A DNA stretch of 64,000 nt, from positions 124,001 through 188,000 of the forward strand of contig NZ_AQXY01000029.1 of NCBI RefSeq assembly GCF_000376845.1, read 5' to 3'. The notes beneath the pieces are model-generated. The model saw only the letters and a list, made by a program, of their open reading frames with translations. It made no database searches and was not told the origin of the DNA. The stretch is from Thioalkalivibrio sp. ALE14. Its GTDB lineage: Bacteria; Pseudomonadota; Gammaproteobacteria; Ectothiorhodospirales; Ectothiorhodospiraceae. This document shows, one piece after another, positions 53,731 through 63,300 of the stretch (positions are counted from its first letter, which is position 1; each line of letters opens with the position of its first letter). A program made the translations under genes and the position numbers.

Positions 53731-54309
53731 TCAGTCCACAGGGGGGAGATTGCCCGTTTCAGCCGGATCCGCCGGCGATGCCGGGTCCGCGGGATCTGCC
53801 GGCTCGGCCGGGCGGTTACCGGTGTCAGGCCACGTCGGGGTTCGATCACCCAGCGGAGGGGCATCCTCGCCTCGGGGCTGACGCTGCTGGCCCAGCGGCG
53901 GCGCGTCCTGGGGCTGGCCCTGTCCCTGCGGTTGCCCCTGACCACCCGGTGGCTGGCCCTGCCCCCGGGGCGCGGTCGGCGCGCCACCCTGGCCGGGGGC
54001 CGGCTGACCGCCGCGCTCCATCTGGCCCCGGGGCTGTTGCCCCTGACCCGGTGGCTGGCCGGGGGCCTGCTGACGCTGTTCCGGGGGCATACCCTGACCG
54101 CGGTGTTCCTGCCCCTGGCCGCGCGGCATTCCGCCCTGGCCCGGCACGTCTTGTCCACCGGCCGGCGGGGCACCCCGCTCGGCGGGCGGCATGCCCTGAC
54201 CCATGCCATCCTGCTGCCCCCCCTGCTGCGGGGCCTGGGCATGGGCCGAACCCGCGGCGAAGAGGGAGCCGAGGGCGATGATCAGTGCCGTACTGCGGAA
54301 TCTCGTCAT
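53731..54309 (-). CDS. Pro/Gln/Gly-rich secreted protein
   Basis: A 192-residue protein of low complexity. AAGGAG and a six-base spacer fix ATG 54309. A Sec signal peptide (MTRFRSTALIIALGSLFAAG, cleaved near SAHA-Q) is followed by ~170 residues almost wholly of Gln, Gly, Pro, Arg and Glu in loose PGQGQ-type repeats, with a final PADPADPASPADP run. Intrinsically disordered, probably periplasmic or surface. The protein at 56490 is a smaller relative of the same style. Function unknown. Confidence 0.72.
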   Translation of the reverse strand: MTRFRSTALIIALGSLFAAGSAHAQAPQQGGQQDGMGQGMPPAERGAPPAGGQDVPGQGGMPRGQGQEHRGQGMPPEQRQQAPGQPPGQGQQPRGQMERGGQPAPGQGGAPTAPRGQGQPPGGQGQPQGQGQPQDAPPLGQQRQPRGEDAPPLGDRTPTWPDTGNRPAEPADPADPASPADPAETGNLPPVD

Positions 54310-54450
54310 GGGGAACTCCTTGAAACGTTGAAGCCATTGGTTCACGCCCCGGAGATAGCAGCCAGCGGAGGTTGTCCCAAGGCCTGTGAACGAGTTCCCC
54401 GGATTTTCGTGAAGTCCTTCACTTCAAGGAACGAGAAACACACCAGCCGA

Positions 54451-54741
54451 TCAATTCTTCAGGGCGACCGGCATGGTGAACATCAGCAACCCGTAGTCGG
54501 ACTCGTACTGTTCCTTGAACCGGGCCGCGATCCGGTCGCACAAATCGGCCGAAGCCACGACCTCCAGCTTGATGTTGCCCCCGGCCCGCCAGTTGCCCCG
54601 ACGCTTGCCATGCCGGCCCCAGCCGCGCGCATCGGTGACGGTGTAACCGGCGGCACCCATGGCGCGTACCTCGTCGATCAGCATCTCTTCCAGGATCGCC
54701 TCGGCCACCACGGTCAGCAGGTACATATCATCGCCTTGCAT
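54451..54741 (-). CDS. sbtB: SbtB-like PII-type regulator of bicarbonate transport
   Basis: A 96-residue PII-fold protein with YLLTVVAEAILEEMLIDEVR and a basic T-loop region (RGWGRHGKRRGNWRAGGN), ending in FTMPVALKN. In cyanobacteria SbtB binds adenylates and controls the adjacent transporter SbtA. GGAGG lies eight bases before ATG 54741, itself four bases after the sbtA stop, so the pair is one transcription unit. Assignment rests on context plus fold features. Confidence 0.87.
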   Translation of the reverse strand: MQGDDMYLLTVVAEAILEEMLIDEVRAMGAAGYTVTDARGWGRHGKRRGNWRAGGNIKLEVVASADLCDRIAARFKEQYESDYGLLMFTMPVALKN

Positions 54742-54745
54742 CGAA

Positions 54746-55693
54746 CTAGCCTCCCAGCGAATAGAGGGTCTGGGCCATCCAGAAATAGAGCGGCACCCCC
54801 ACGAAGATGTTGAACGGGAACGTGATACCCAGCGAGGCGCCGATCGAAAGCGCCGGATTGGCCTGTGGGACGGCAATGCGCATCGCCGCCGGCGCCGCGA
54901 TGTATGACGCGCTGGCGTACAGGGTGGCGAGCAACAGCGTACCGCCCACCGACATCCCCAGCGCATATCCCAGCAGCATCCCCAGCACGGCCGAGACGAT
55001 CGGCATCACGATCGCGAAGGCCACCAGAAAGAACCCGTACTGGCGCACGTCCGCGATGCGGCTGGAGGCGACCAGGCCCATCTCCAGCAGGAACAGCGCC
55101 AGCACCCCCTTGAACAGATCGAAGAACATCGGCTCCAGCGGCTCGATGTGTACCGGACCGGCAATGAAACCGATCACCAGACCACCGGCCAGCAGGAAGA
55201 TACTCTTGCCAAAGAAGACCTCGTGCAGGGTCTTGCCCCAGCGGGTCGGCCCCTTGCTGCCCATGCGCGCCAGCAGGATGCCGATGATCAGGGCCGGCAT
55301 CTCCAGCAGCACCAGGAACACCACCATGTGCCCCTCGTAGTCGATCCCGCGCGAGGCCAGCAGCGCCACCGCGACCGAGAAGGTCACCACCGACACCGAG
55401 CCGTAGTGCGCCGCGATCGAGGCCGAATCCGCCAGCGGCATGCGCCCCAACCAGCGCAGCACCGGGAACGCAATCAGCGGGATCAGCGAACCCACGGCCA
55501 GCACCGCCAGGCCGGGCAGCAACAGCGGGAGCAGTTCGCTTTCCGCCAGTTTCACCCCGCCCATCAGGCCGATCGCCAGCAACAGGTAGATCGACAGCGC
55601 CTCATAGATCGCCATCGGGATCTTCAGATCCGACTTGGCGAGCCCGGCAATCGCGCCCAGCAGGAAGAACAGTACGACCGGATCGAACGCCAT
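54746..55693 (-). CDS. sbtA: SbtA-like Na+-dependent bicarbonate transporter
   Basis: A 315-residue inner membrane protein of the sodium-dependent bicarbonate transport (SBT) family. About ten helices fall in two inverted halves: FDPVVLFFLLGAIAGLAKSD opens the first, and the second has ALFLLEMGLVASSRI. The SASIAAHYGSVSVVTF and LYASASYIAAPAA stretches are the helix-breaking cross-over regions typical of these transporters. GGAGGTGAG before ATG 55693 supports the start. It raises internal bicarbonate at the expense of the Na+ gradient, which Mrp/Rnf can maintain (inference). Confidence 0.92.
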   Translation of the reverse strand: MAFDPVVLFFLLGAIAGLAKSDLKIPMAIYEALSIYLLLAIGLMGGVKLAESELLPLLLPGLAVLAVGSLIPLIAFPVLRWLGRMPLADSASIAAHYGSVSVVTFSVAVALLASRGIDYEGHMVVFLVLLEMPALIIGILLARMGSKGPTRWGKTLHEVFFGKSIFLLAGGLVIGFIAGPVHIEPLEPMFFDLFKGVLALFLLEMGLVASSRIADVRQYGFFLVAFAIVMPIVSAVLGMLLGYALGMSVGGTLLLATLYASASYIAAPAAMRIAVPQANPALSIGASLGITFPFNIFVGVPLYFWMAQTLYSLGG

Positions 55694-55900
55694 CTCACCT
55701 CCACCTGCCCTGACCAAAAAAACCGTATGCGAATCGGTTCAGTATCGTAGGCGAGACCGGGAGCGGAGGAAACCGCGGCGAAGCCGCGCGAGCCCGCATC
55801 GTGGTGGCTCCGGTATCACGGGCATCCGTCACCCCCCCCACCTGCGGGGTCCGCTGATCTACGCTCGGAGGAAGGGCCCCGTTTTCACGAGGACAGCCGC

Positions 55901-56479
55901 ATGACCCGAATCCTGATCCTGCAGGGCCACCCGGACCCGGCCGGGGGTCACCTGGACCACGCGCTCGCCAACGCCTATCGCGAGGGGGCCGAACAAGCCG
56001 GCCTCGCCGTGGACACCTACACCATCGCCCATCGCGACTTCCCGCTGCTCAAGAGCCAGGCCGAATTCCTCGACGAGACGGTGCCGCCGGCCATCCTGGA
56101 GGCCCAGGAACTGATCGAGACCGCCCATCATCTGGTCCTCGTCTACCCCCTCTGGCTGGGCGACATGCCCGCCCTGGTGAAGGGGTTCCTCGAACAGACC
56201 CTGCGACCCTCATTTGTCGCCGATGGCGACATGAACCGCCTGCGCCACACGCGGCTGAAGGGCCGGTCGGTTCGCATCGTCGTCACCATGGGAATGCCCG
56301 CCCTCGCCTACCGCTGGTGGTTCGGCGCCCACAGTCTGAAGAGCCTGGAACGCAACGTGCTGCGCTTCTGCGGCTTCGGCCCGGTCCGGCACACCCTGAT
56401 TGGCCGGAACGGCGGCGACACCGCAGCCCGCGAACGCTGGCTCCACCACCTTCGCGAACTCGGCCGCCAGGCGAAATAG
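55901..56479 (+). CDS. NAD(P)H-dependent flavodoxin-fold oxidoreductase
   Basis: A 192-residue flavodoxin-like (KefF/MdaB type) FMN reductase: RILILQGHPDPAGGHLDHAL forms the FMN phosphate loop, VLVYPLWLGDMPALVKGF the second flavin-contact motif, and IVVTMGMPALAYRWWFGA a third conserved region. Members reduce quinones using NAD(P)H. Divergent from sbtA and convergent with the Pro-rich gene at 56490. Confidence 0.88.
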   Translation: MTRILILQGHPDPAGGHLDHALANAYREGAEQAGLAVDTYTIAHRDFPLLKSQAEFLDETVPPAILEAQELIETAHHLVLVYPLWLGDMPALVKGFLEQTLRPSFVADGDMNRLRHTRLKGRSVRIVVTMGMPALAYRWWFGAHSLKSLERNVLRFCGFGPVRHTLIGRNGGDTAARERWLHHLRELGRQAK

Positions 56480-56489
56480 CTCCCCTGAG

Positions 56490-56816
56490 TCAGCCCGGCA
56501 GGTCGGGCGTCGGTGGCGCTGGCGGTTGCGGGAGATCGGACGGGTCCGGCAACGGCGCATCATCCGGGGACGGTGGCGAGGAAGGCTCCGGGGCCCGCGG
56601 GAGATCGGGACGCTGATCCGGACGCGGGTCGCCACGGCGCTGCCCGGGCGGGGTGCCGCCATGGCCGGGCGGCAGGTCACCCGCAGCCGGCGTGCCTCCA
56701 CTGGCCCCCGGGGCGCCCGTCGGCGGGCCGCCCGCCGGCTGCGCCTGGGCACTGCCGAACGCCAGGAGGGCGCTCACGAACGAGGCCTGCATCAGGGAAC
56801 GAAAGGGGGTCTTCAT
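56490..56816 (-). CDS. short Pro-rich secreted protein
   Basis: A 108-residue protein with a signal peptide (MKTPFRSLMQASFVSALLAF, cleavage near AQA-Q), then a Pro/Gly/Asp-rich disordered body ending PPAPPTPDLPG. AAAAGGAG sits about eight bases before ATG 56816. It is similar in style to the protein at 53731-54309, with which it brackets sbtAB and the oxidoreductase. Function unknown. Confidence 0.68.
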   Translation of the reverse strand: MKTPFRSLMQASFVSALLAFGSAQAQPAGGPPTGAPGASGGTPAAGDLPPGHGGTPPGQRRGDPRPDQRPDLPRAPEPSSPPSPDDAPLPDPSDLPQPPAPPTPDLPG

Positions 56817-56925
56817 GCCACACACTCCTTTTGTGGTTGCCTGCCCCTGAGGCGGTCGTGCGGGCCCATGGTTCACGGCGGCATTCGACTCTGCCAAGGC
56901 CGTCACACCATGGACCGGCGTTTCG

Positions 56926-57447
56926 CTATCCCTGTACCACCAGCTGCTGGAACAACCCGCCGAGGATCACCAGGGCGAAGCCCGCGTACAGGCCGGCGAC
57001 CACGTCGTCCATCATGATCCCGTGGCCGTCCTGCCACTTGTGATCGAAGTAGTTCGCCGGCCAGGGCTTGAGGATGTCGAAGATCCGGAACAGCAGGAAG
57101 CCGACGACCACCCACATCAGCCCCGCCGGGGCAAAGGCGAGCGTGATCAGCATGCCCGCCCATTCGTCCCAGACGATGCCGGGGTGGTCGTGCACCCCCA
57201 GTTTGCGAGCACTCTCGCCACAGATATGGAAGCCGGCCATCACCACGATCACGGTGATCGCGATATAGGCCCATTCGGGGAAATTCATGATCGCGAAGTA
57301 CAGCACCAGAGCACCCAGCGAGCCTGTGGTCCCCGGCGCCCAGCGCGACAGACCACTGCCGAAGCCGAAGGCCAGCAGGTGGATCGGATCGCCGAAGACG
57401 GTCTTCACCGACGGCATCTGCGGTTTGCGGTTCTTCTGCTCCGACAT
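56926..57447 (-). CDS. pgpA: PgpA, phosphatidylglycerophosphatase A
   Basis: Membrane enzyme that dephosphorylates phosphatidylglycerophosphate to phosphatidylglycerol. The 173-residue protein has the PgpA signatures APGTTGSLGAL, HDHPGIVWDEWAGM and FRIFDILKPWPANYFD, with four hydrophobic helices. ATG 57447 is chosen; the longer open frame upstream runs through the MITE-like element. In E. coli pgpA follows nusB-thiL directly; here the element separates it from thiL. Confidence 0.95.
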   Translation of the reverse strand: MSEQKNRKPQMPSVKTVFGDPIHLLAFGFGSGLSRWAPGTTGSLGALVLYFAIMNFPEWAYIAITVIVVMAGFHICGESARKLGVHDHPGIVWDEWAGMLITLAFAPAGLMWVVVGFLLFRIFDILKPWPANYFDHKWQDGHGIMMDDVVAGLYAGFALVILGGLFQQLVVQG

Positions 57448-57481
57448 GTCCGGTGTGGCTCCCCTGTCCCTAGTGTTCCTT

Positions 57482-57763
57482 GGGAAACACTGATCAATGT
57501 ACACGCTCGCGCTCGAGTCGCTTTTGCGTGCGAACAAGGCGCGGCGACGGCCGTGCAGCATTCTGCACAAGGGAGCCGCAACGCCGTGCGCGCGCCCGTT
57601 TTTGATAACAACGGGCGGCCGAGCCCCTTCGGGGCTGGTACCCCAGGTTCCCCGATCCTGCGTTGCGGCCCTTGCCGGTAGAACCACTACCGGCTGCGCA
57701 CCGCGCCTTGTCTCGGAAAACCTGGGGTACCAACGCGAGTGTGTACATTAATCAGTGTTTCCC
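57482..57763. mobile_element. MITE-like element, copy 2
   Basis: A 282-bp second copy of the element at 34847. Terminal repeats GGGAAACACTGATCAATG... and its near-complement (57738-57763) differ at two positions. The interior shares long blocks with copy 1, such as the GTACCCCAGGTTCCCCGAT stretch, but has an insertion near 57597-57615. No target duplication is evident here. It lies between thiL and pgpA, and its right end supplies the thiL stop codon. Confidence 0.82.
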
Positions 57764-58761
57764 ATGTTGTCCGCGAAATGATCGTGGCCCGCCCGCGCCA
57801 CGTCCAGTCGCTGCCCGTCCGCGTCCTCGACGACCACGGCGTCACCCTCGGTGCACTCGCCAATCACGGTCAGCGGCACGTCCACGCTGAACGCCAGAAG
57901 GTCCAGCGATTCCCCGGCCGGGAGGGCGAACAGCAGCTCGTAGTCCTCGCCACCGCCGAGCGCGTAGTCACGCGCCTGCGCGTCCGGAATCTGCGCCAGC
58001 AACGGGTCCCGGGGAACGGTGGGCCAGTCGATCCGCGCGCCACAGCCCGAGGCGGCACACAGATGCCCCAGGTCCGCCAGCAGGCCGTCGGAGATGTCGA
58101 TCGCCGCCCGGGCCCGGTTGCGCAGGCCCCGGCCCAGCGCCAGGCGCGCTCGGGGCCAGAACAGGCGCTCGCAGGCCGGCTCGCCGGCATTGGCGGGCGG
58201 CATGCCACTCGTAGCGCCCCGTGCCCGCCGGGCGGTCTCGTGCGCCAGCCCGAAGGCCGCCCCGCCGAGCGCACCGGACACCACCAGGCGATCGCCGGGC
58301 CGGGCCCCGTCGCGCCGCAGGGCCTGGCCCGCGGGCACGGCGCCCAGTACGGTCACGCTGATGGCCAGCGGGCCACGGTTGGTGTCCCCGCCGACCAGCG
58401 GGATCCCGGCCTCTTTGGCCAGCGCCAGGAAGCCCTGGCTGAAACCCGCCAGCCAGTCATGGTCCACCCGTGGCAAGGTAAGCGACAGCACGGCGCCCAG
58501 CGGCTCGGCCCCCATCGCGGCCAGGTCACTGAGGTTGGAGGCCAGGGCCTTGTGGCCGACGCTCGCCGGCGGATGGTCGGGAAAGAAATGGGTACCTTCG
58601 ACCAGGGTGTCGACAGTGACAACCAGCTCGTGCCCCCCCGGCACGGCCAGCAGGGCGGCATCGTCCCCGATGCCCAGCCGGACGCCTTCGGCAGACGCGG
58701 CCGCCGCCGGCGCACCGAAGTAGCGCTGGATCAGGTCGAATTCGGAATCGGGGCCGGCCAT
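57748..58761 (-). CDS. thiL: ThiL, thiamine-monophosphate kinase
   Basis: Phosphorylates thiamine monophosphate to the active diphosphate. The 337-residue protein has the family opening SEFDLIQRYFG, the nucleotide site LGIGDDAALLAVP, KALASNLSDLAAMGAEP, VGGDTNRGPLAIS and IDISDGLLADLGHLC. The normal protein ends soon after AGHDHF; here the last few residues (GNTD) and the stop are encoded by the MITE-like element's terminal repeat. Part of the conserved ribH-nusB-thiL-pgpA order. Confidence 0.95.
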   Translation of the reverse strand: MAGPDSEFDLIQRYFGAPAAAASAEGVRLGIGDDAALLAVPGGHELVVTVDTLVEGTHFFPDHPPASVGHKALASNLSDLAAMGAEPLGAVLSLTLPRVDHDWLAGFSQGFLALAKEAGIPLVGGDTNRGPLAISVTVLGAVPAGQALRRDGARPGDRLVVSGALGGAAFGLAHETARRARGATSGMPPANAGEPACERLFWPRARLALGRGLRNRARAAIDISDGLLADLGHLCAASGCGARIDWPTVPRDPLLAQIPDAQARDYALGGGEDYELLFALPAGESLDLLAFSVDVPLTVIGECTEGDAVVVEDADGQRLDVARAGHDHFADNMGNTD

Positions 58762-58786
58762 GGCCGTGTTGCTGACCCGCGCGGGG

Positions 58787-59308
58787 TCAGCGCGGCGCGG
58801 GGCGTTCGGGACCGCGCAGGTCGGCGGAGAGCCGGTCCAGCACGCCGTTGATGTAGCGATGCGACTGCTCGGCGCCGTAGCGCTTGGCGAGATCCACGGC
58901 CTCGTTGATCACCACGCGGTAGGGCACCTCGAAGCGCTCGGCCAGCTCCCACTGCCCCAGCCACAGCAGGGCATGTTCCACCGGATCGAGCTGATCCAGC
59001 GGACGGCCAAGATACGGTTCCATGCGGGCATCCAGCGCCTCGCGGTCGCGGGTCACGCCGATCAGGAGCTCGCGGAAGTACTCGGCATCGGCCTTGGCGT
59101 GTTCCTCGTCGTCGCGGAACTCGGCCAGGATGTCTTTCGGGTGGGCTCCGGTCATCTGCCAGGAGTACAGGGCCTGCATGGCCCGCCGCCGCGCGAACGA
59201 GCGCGCATGCCGCGCCCGCTGCTCGGGCGTGCTGCGCGGACGCTTGCCGCGCGCGGCGCCCTTGGCGGCCGGACGGTCGGATTGAGAGGGGTTGCCGGGT
59301 TCGGTCAC
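58787..59308 (-). CDS. nusB: NusB, transcription antitermination factor
   Basis: RNA-binding helical protein that with NusE binds boxA and helps rRNA transcription and folding. The core has FARRRAMQALYSWQMTGA, the helical EYFRELLIGVTRDREALDA and the C-terminal YRVVINEAVDLAKRYGAEQS plus FINGVLD-like YINGVLDRL. A basic Ala/Arg-rich extension precedes the core. GTG 59308 is used; a TTG at 59335 overlapping the ribH stop is an alternative. Followed by thiL. Confidence 0.93.
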   Translation of the reverse strand: MTEPGNPSQSDRPAAKGAARGKRPRSTPEQRARHARSFARRRAMQALYSWQMTGAHPKDILAEFRDDEEHAKADAEYFRELLIGVTRDREALDARMEPYLGRPLDQLDPVEHALLWLGQWELAERFEVPYRVVINEAVDLAKRYGAEQSHRYINGVLDRLSADLRGPERPAPR

Positions 59309-59331
59309 GTCGGTTTCGTGCTCGTGGTCGC

Positions 59332-59814
59332 TCAAGCGCCGCGCAGCTGGCGCATCAGGCTGACCATCTCGATCGCGCCCATTGCGGCATCCGCGCCCTT
59401 GTTGCCGGCCTTGGTGCCGGCGCGCTCGATGGCCTGCTCGATGGAGTCGGTGGTCAGCACGCCGAAGCTGATCGGCAGGTCTTCGGCCATCTGCACCTGA
59501 GCCAGGCCCTTGGCCGCCTCGCCGGCGACATAGTCGAAATGCGGGGTCGAGCCGCGGATCACGCAGCCCAGCGCGATCACGCCGTCGTACTGCCCGGAGC
59601 GCGCCATGGCCTGCGCCGCCAGCGGCAGTTCGTAGGCACCCGGAACGCGGACGATGGTCAGGTTCTTTTCCTGCGCCCCGTGGCGTTTCAGGGTATCCAC
59701 CGCGCCTTCCAGCAGGCGCTCGACGATCAGGCTGTTGAATCGCGCCAGCAGCAGGCCATAACGGTGATCGGCAACGTCGATGAAGTCGCCTTCCAGGGTC
59801 TTGATCTCGGACAT
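59332..59814 (-). CDS. ribH: RibH, lumazine synthase
   Basis: Condenses the ribityl-pyrimidine with dihydroxybutanone phosphate to lumazine, the penultimate step to riboflavin. The 160-residue protein has the active-site signatures [47 protein letters not shown] and [17 protein letters not shown]. First gene of the ribH-nusB-thiL unit. Confidence 0.96.
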   Translation of the reverse strand: MSEIKTLEGDFIDVADHRYGLLLARFNSLIVERLLEGAVDTLKRHGAQEKNLTIVRVPGAYELPLAAQAMARSGQYDGVIALGCVIRGSTPHFDYVAGEAAKGLAQVQMAEDLPISFGVLTTDSIEQAIERAGTKAGNKGADAAMGAIEMVSLMRQLRGA

Positions 59815-60023
59815 GGTGTGATTCCGGTTGGGACAAGGCCGGGCCGCACGCCCGGGATGGTGGATACAGGACGCCCTGAACGAATCGCGCGTTCGCGGGG
59901 ATCCCTCAATGTTTCAACGCGCGACATCGGCTCGGGCGTGATCGTGCGATGGGTTCAGAGCCGCCCTAGTGTAGCGCACCCGGACCCGGCATCGTAGGAC
60001 CCGGGCGCGACAACCCGGCGCGA

Positions 60024-60350
60024 TCACCCCTTGAACTTCACCAGCCGGCTGACCTGGATATCCGAGATGAACACCACGCCGCTGTGCTTGTTGAAGAACG
60101 GGGTAAAGCCCTCGAGGATCGGCTCCACCAATTCCTCGGGCACGGCGGCGATGATCATGATCAGTACCTCGTCCTCGTTGAACATCAGGTGCCCCTCGTG
60201 GAACCCCTGGCTCCCCTTTCCGGAGAGGTTGCCGATGATGGTGTAGCCCTTGACGCCGGCCCGGTCGAGCAGATCGGTGGCAAAGGCCTGGTGCTCACCC
60301 TCCAGGATGATCTCGAGCTTTTTCAGTGGATTGAGATTCAAGTCGTTCAT
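60024..60350 (-). CDS. PII-like protein encoded with DabA
   Basis: A 108-residue PII-fold protein (LKKLEIILEGEHQAFATDLL, GYTIIGNLSGKGSQGFHEGH, GVVFISDIQVSRLVKF). It resembles CPII-type PII-like proteins found beside inorganic-carbon transporters and carboxysome genes, which bind adenine nucleotides and bicarbonate (family knowledge). Its ATG overlaps the dabA stop (ATGA), so translation is coupled. Likely a regulator of the DAB transporter. Confidence 0.85.
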   Translation of the reverse strand: MNDLNLNPLKKLEIILEGEHQAFATDLLDRAGVKGYTIIGNLSGKGSQGFHEGHLMFNEDEVLIMIIAAVPEELVEPILEGFTPFFNKHSGVVFISDIQVSRLVKFKG

Positions 60351-63300
60351 GAAGGGGCCCCCTCCGCAGCAGATTCGTCAGTTGCATCGTGCCCGGCATC
60401 CGGCAGGGCTTCCTCGCGCCACTCGCCCTCCACGAACCGGTATACCCGATCCGTCGCGGGATCCAGGATCATGACCAGAATCCAGCCATTGACGACCAGG
60501 CTCCTGACCTTGGCGACACCCTCGATCGCCGCGCGGGCATGTTCGAAAGGGGCCTCGATCAGGGTCAGCAGGCGCACCGGGTCATGGTAGGGCCACCCAT
60601 CCTGCAACACCGTTTGCGAGGGGAGTCCGGTACGCAGGTCACTGAGGTTCCCGGTGATGACGCCAAGCCGGCAGGCCACGTTGTGGTACACCTTGCTGCC
60701 GCTGCCGTAGCGTTCATTGTCGACCGCCGAGAAGTAGTGCTCCATGTTGATCCACTGGGCGACCACCAGCGGGCCGGTCAGGATGCTCTCGAGCAGGCGT
60801 CCCCGGGGGTCGAGCCGGTAGTCGTAGGAATGCAGGAAGGCACGGCCCTCGAGGTCCGAGGCCTCGGTCAGGTGGCGACGCCCGATGATGAAGCCGGCGT
60901 TGCGCGCCAGTCCCCATTCCGGGCGCACCTGCGCCCAGTCCACGGTGTTGCGTTCGGCGATGCGCGCAGCCCCGATCGGGTCGAGCGCCGGCGAACCCTC
61001 CGGCAGGAGCGTCGGAACCCGCTCGGCGGCGGACCGCCGCTTCGCCGCCTGCAGCCCGTTGCGCAGACGCTCCAGGTAGACCAGGTGGCTGGCCGGCAGC
61101 AGGTCCAGGTCGTGTAACTGGATCTGGTCGGAGGTGGTGTTATGGAACGCCGGCAGAAACCACGCATCGTCCGGAATATGGATACCTTGTTGTCGTATGC
61201 GGCGACGCACCGCCGGCTTGTTGGCCATATGCGCCAGCACACGGGCACTCACGAGCCCGTGGCTGCCGCCACAAGCACCACAATCGAGCGCCGACTCGTA
61301 GGGATTGTTGTGCGAATGGCTGCCATGGCCGGTGAGGATCACAAAGCGCGAGAACCCTTCGGTCAGACCGATCGAGCGCAGTGCCTGGGCCACGAAGTAG
61401 GTCTGTTCCTCGAGCGAGAAGCCGATCCGGCCCAGGCGCTCTAGCTGCATTTGCGCATAGGAACGGTTGATGCGGTAGTCGGCCTGCAGCGTGCGGATGA
61501 ACCTGGATTCGGCAGTCTCGCTCAGGGCGAAGTCACGAGCGAATTGGGTCTGGCCGGCATGATTTTCCATCGCCGCCTCGCGCAGTTCGCGAATGATCGA
61601 GTCGGTAATCGCCTCGCGCTCAATACCGAATTCCTTGTGGATCGCCTCGACGATGATGACCCGCTGGAGCGCACGAACCACCGAATCCGCCTGTTCCCGA
61701 GTGAGCTTGTCGACCAGCAGCCGCGTCGAGGGCTTGTCGTTCTCGATCTTGTGACGCCAGCGATTGTAGGCGCGCGGGGCGATGGTCTTGCCGACCAGGT
61801 CGAACCCGAACAACAGACCGATCGCCTCCACCGTGAAGTAGGGCGAGAGCACCGAGTGCTTGAGGTCGTGCAGAAGATGCTCGGCCGACGAATACAGGTC
61901 GGTATCCAGCTTTTCGGCGCCCGTGCTCACCTCCAGCACCAGATTCTTCGGCGTGACCACCACGGGGCAGAGATGGTCCTCGCTCCCCTTGCCGAGCGCG
62001 ATGAAGCTGACCGGAACGCCGAAGAACCCGGCAATGCCGTAGGTCTGGTAATCCCCGATGGTCTCGAGCTGGCGGCGGATCCGTTCGGAGCGCACATCGA
62101 TACAGAACAGCAGTTGGGCGAACGGGCGCTTTGCGCGTGGTGCGGGTGACCCGCGACGCAACCGCGCGAGCAGCGAACGCCGATAACCCGCCTCCATGGC
62201 CTCCAGCCAGACCATGCCCTCGCGCTGTTCGAACGCGGCCAGCTCCTTCAGCACCCGGCCCAAATGCTCCCGATCCAGCTGGTGGAACACCTCCGGCATG
62301 CCGGCATGTTCCGCCAGATCGTCGAGTGCCCGGGCCTGGCGCTGACTCTCGGCGTTCCGCCGGGCCGGGATATACCGGCTGAGCAATGTGGCGACCTCGT
62401 CGGGTCGACCGCGGGCGACGACATCCTCGACGTGTTCTGCCTGCGCCGGAAGCACTGCACCGGTGAACAACTCGTGGCGCAGGTAGCACTCGGCCGGGCA
62501 CTCGGTGAGCAAAGCCTCCAGCTCGGTCCGGTTTGCGGGCATCCGCCAGCGCAACGCATGCTCGCGGACGAGCGCCAGCGCGAGAACCAGGCGAATGGCC
62601 AGAAAGTCCACCAGATCGGCGGGGTACGCGCGGGCCCAGTGGTAGTGACTGGCCGTCGAACGCCAGCGGATGAAGCCCGCCCAGCCACGCATGTGCGTCA
62701 GTTCCCGCACAATCAAGTCCGGCCAGGCCTCCTCGGGGATACCCAGTTCGTCGAGGATGAAGGCGATGACCCCCTCGGGCGAATCGGCCTGCGCGACGAT
62801 CTTTTGCACGTGCAGCCCACGCAGGAACAACCGCAGATTGCGCCGGGCCAGGCGACTCCAGGCTGCAAACAGCCCCTTCTCCCGACCAGGCATCTGCCAG
62901 GCAGACTGGCCCTCGTCGAAGAAATCCAGGCAGGTCTTGATCAACAGCTCGTCGAGGGTCTCCCCTGCCCGAGTCCCGTAAAGTGCGTCCAGGGCCTCGT
63001 AAAACGGGCGTTCGGGCGGGAATTCGCCGCGCAGGTGATCCGCGAGCGCTTCGACATTCACGGCGTCCGGTGCGGCGTGCGGTGTCTTGCCGGCAAGGGC
63101 TGCTGCGACGTCATCGAGGCGGGCGACCTTGCGTTGACAGATGACCGGGTCGCGCCGGCGAGTCAGCAGGGCATGGACCAGCGCGCCACCCGCGATCGAT
63201 TGCAGCGTCGGGTATTCGCCAAGGGCCGAGTGGATGCTGGCCTCCAGCGAATCGCGATCGATCCGCCCATCGGCAAGCCACCGCTGGTAGTCGGCGCGCC

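Noticed and set aside
57488-57687. N-terminal extension of PgpA through the MITE-like element
   Set aside because: The extra residues come from the element; PgpA family similarity begins at the ATG 57447.
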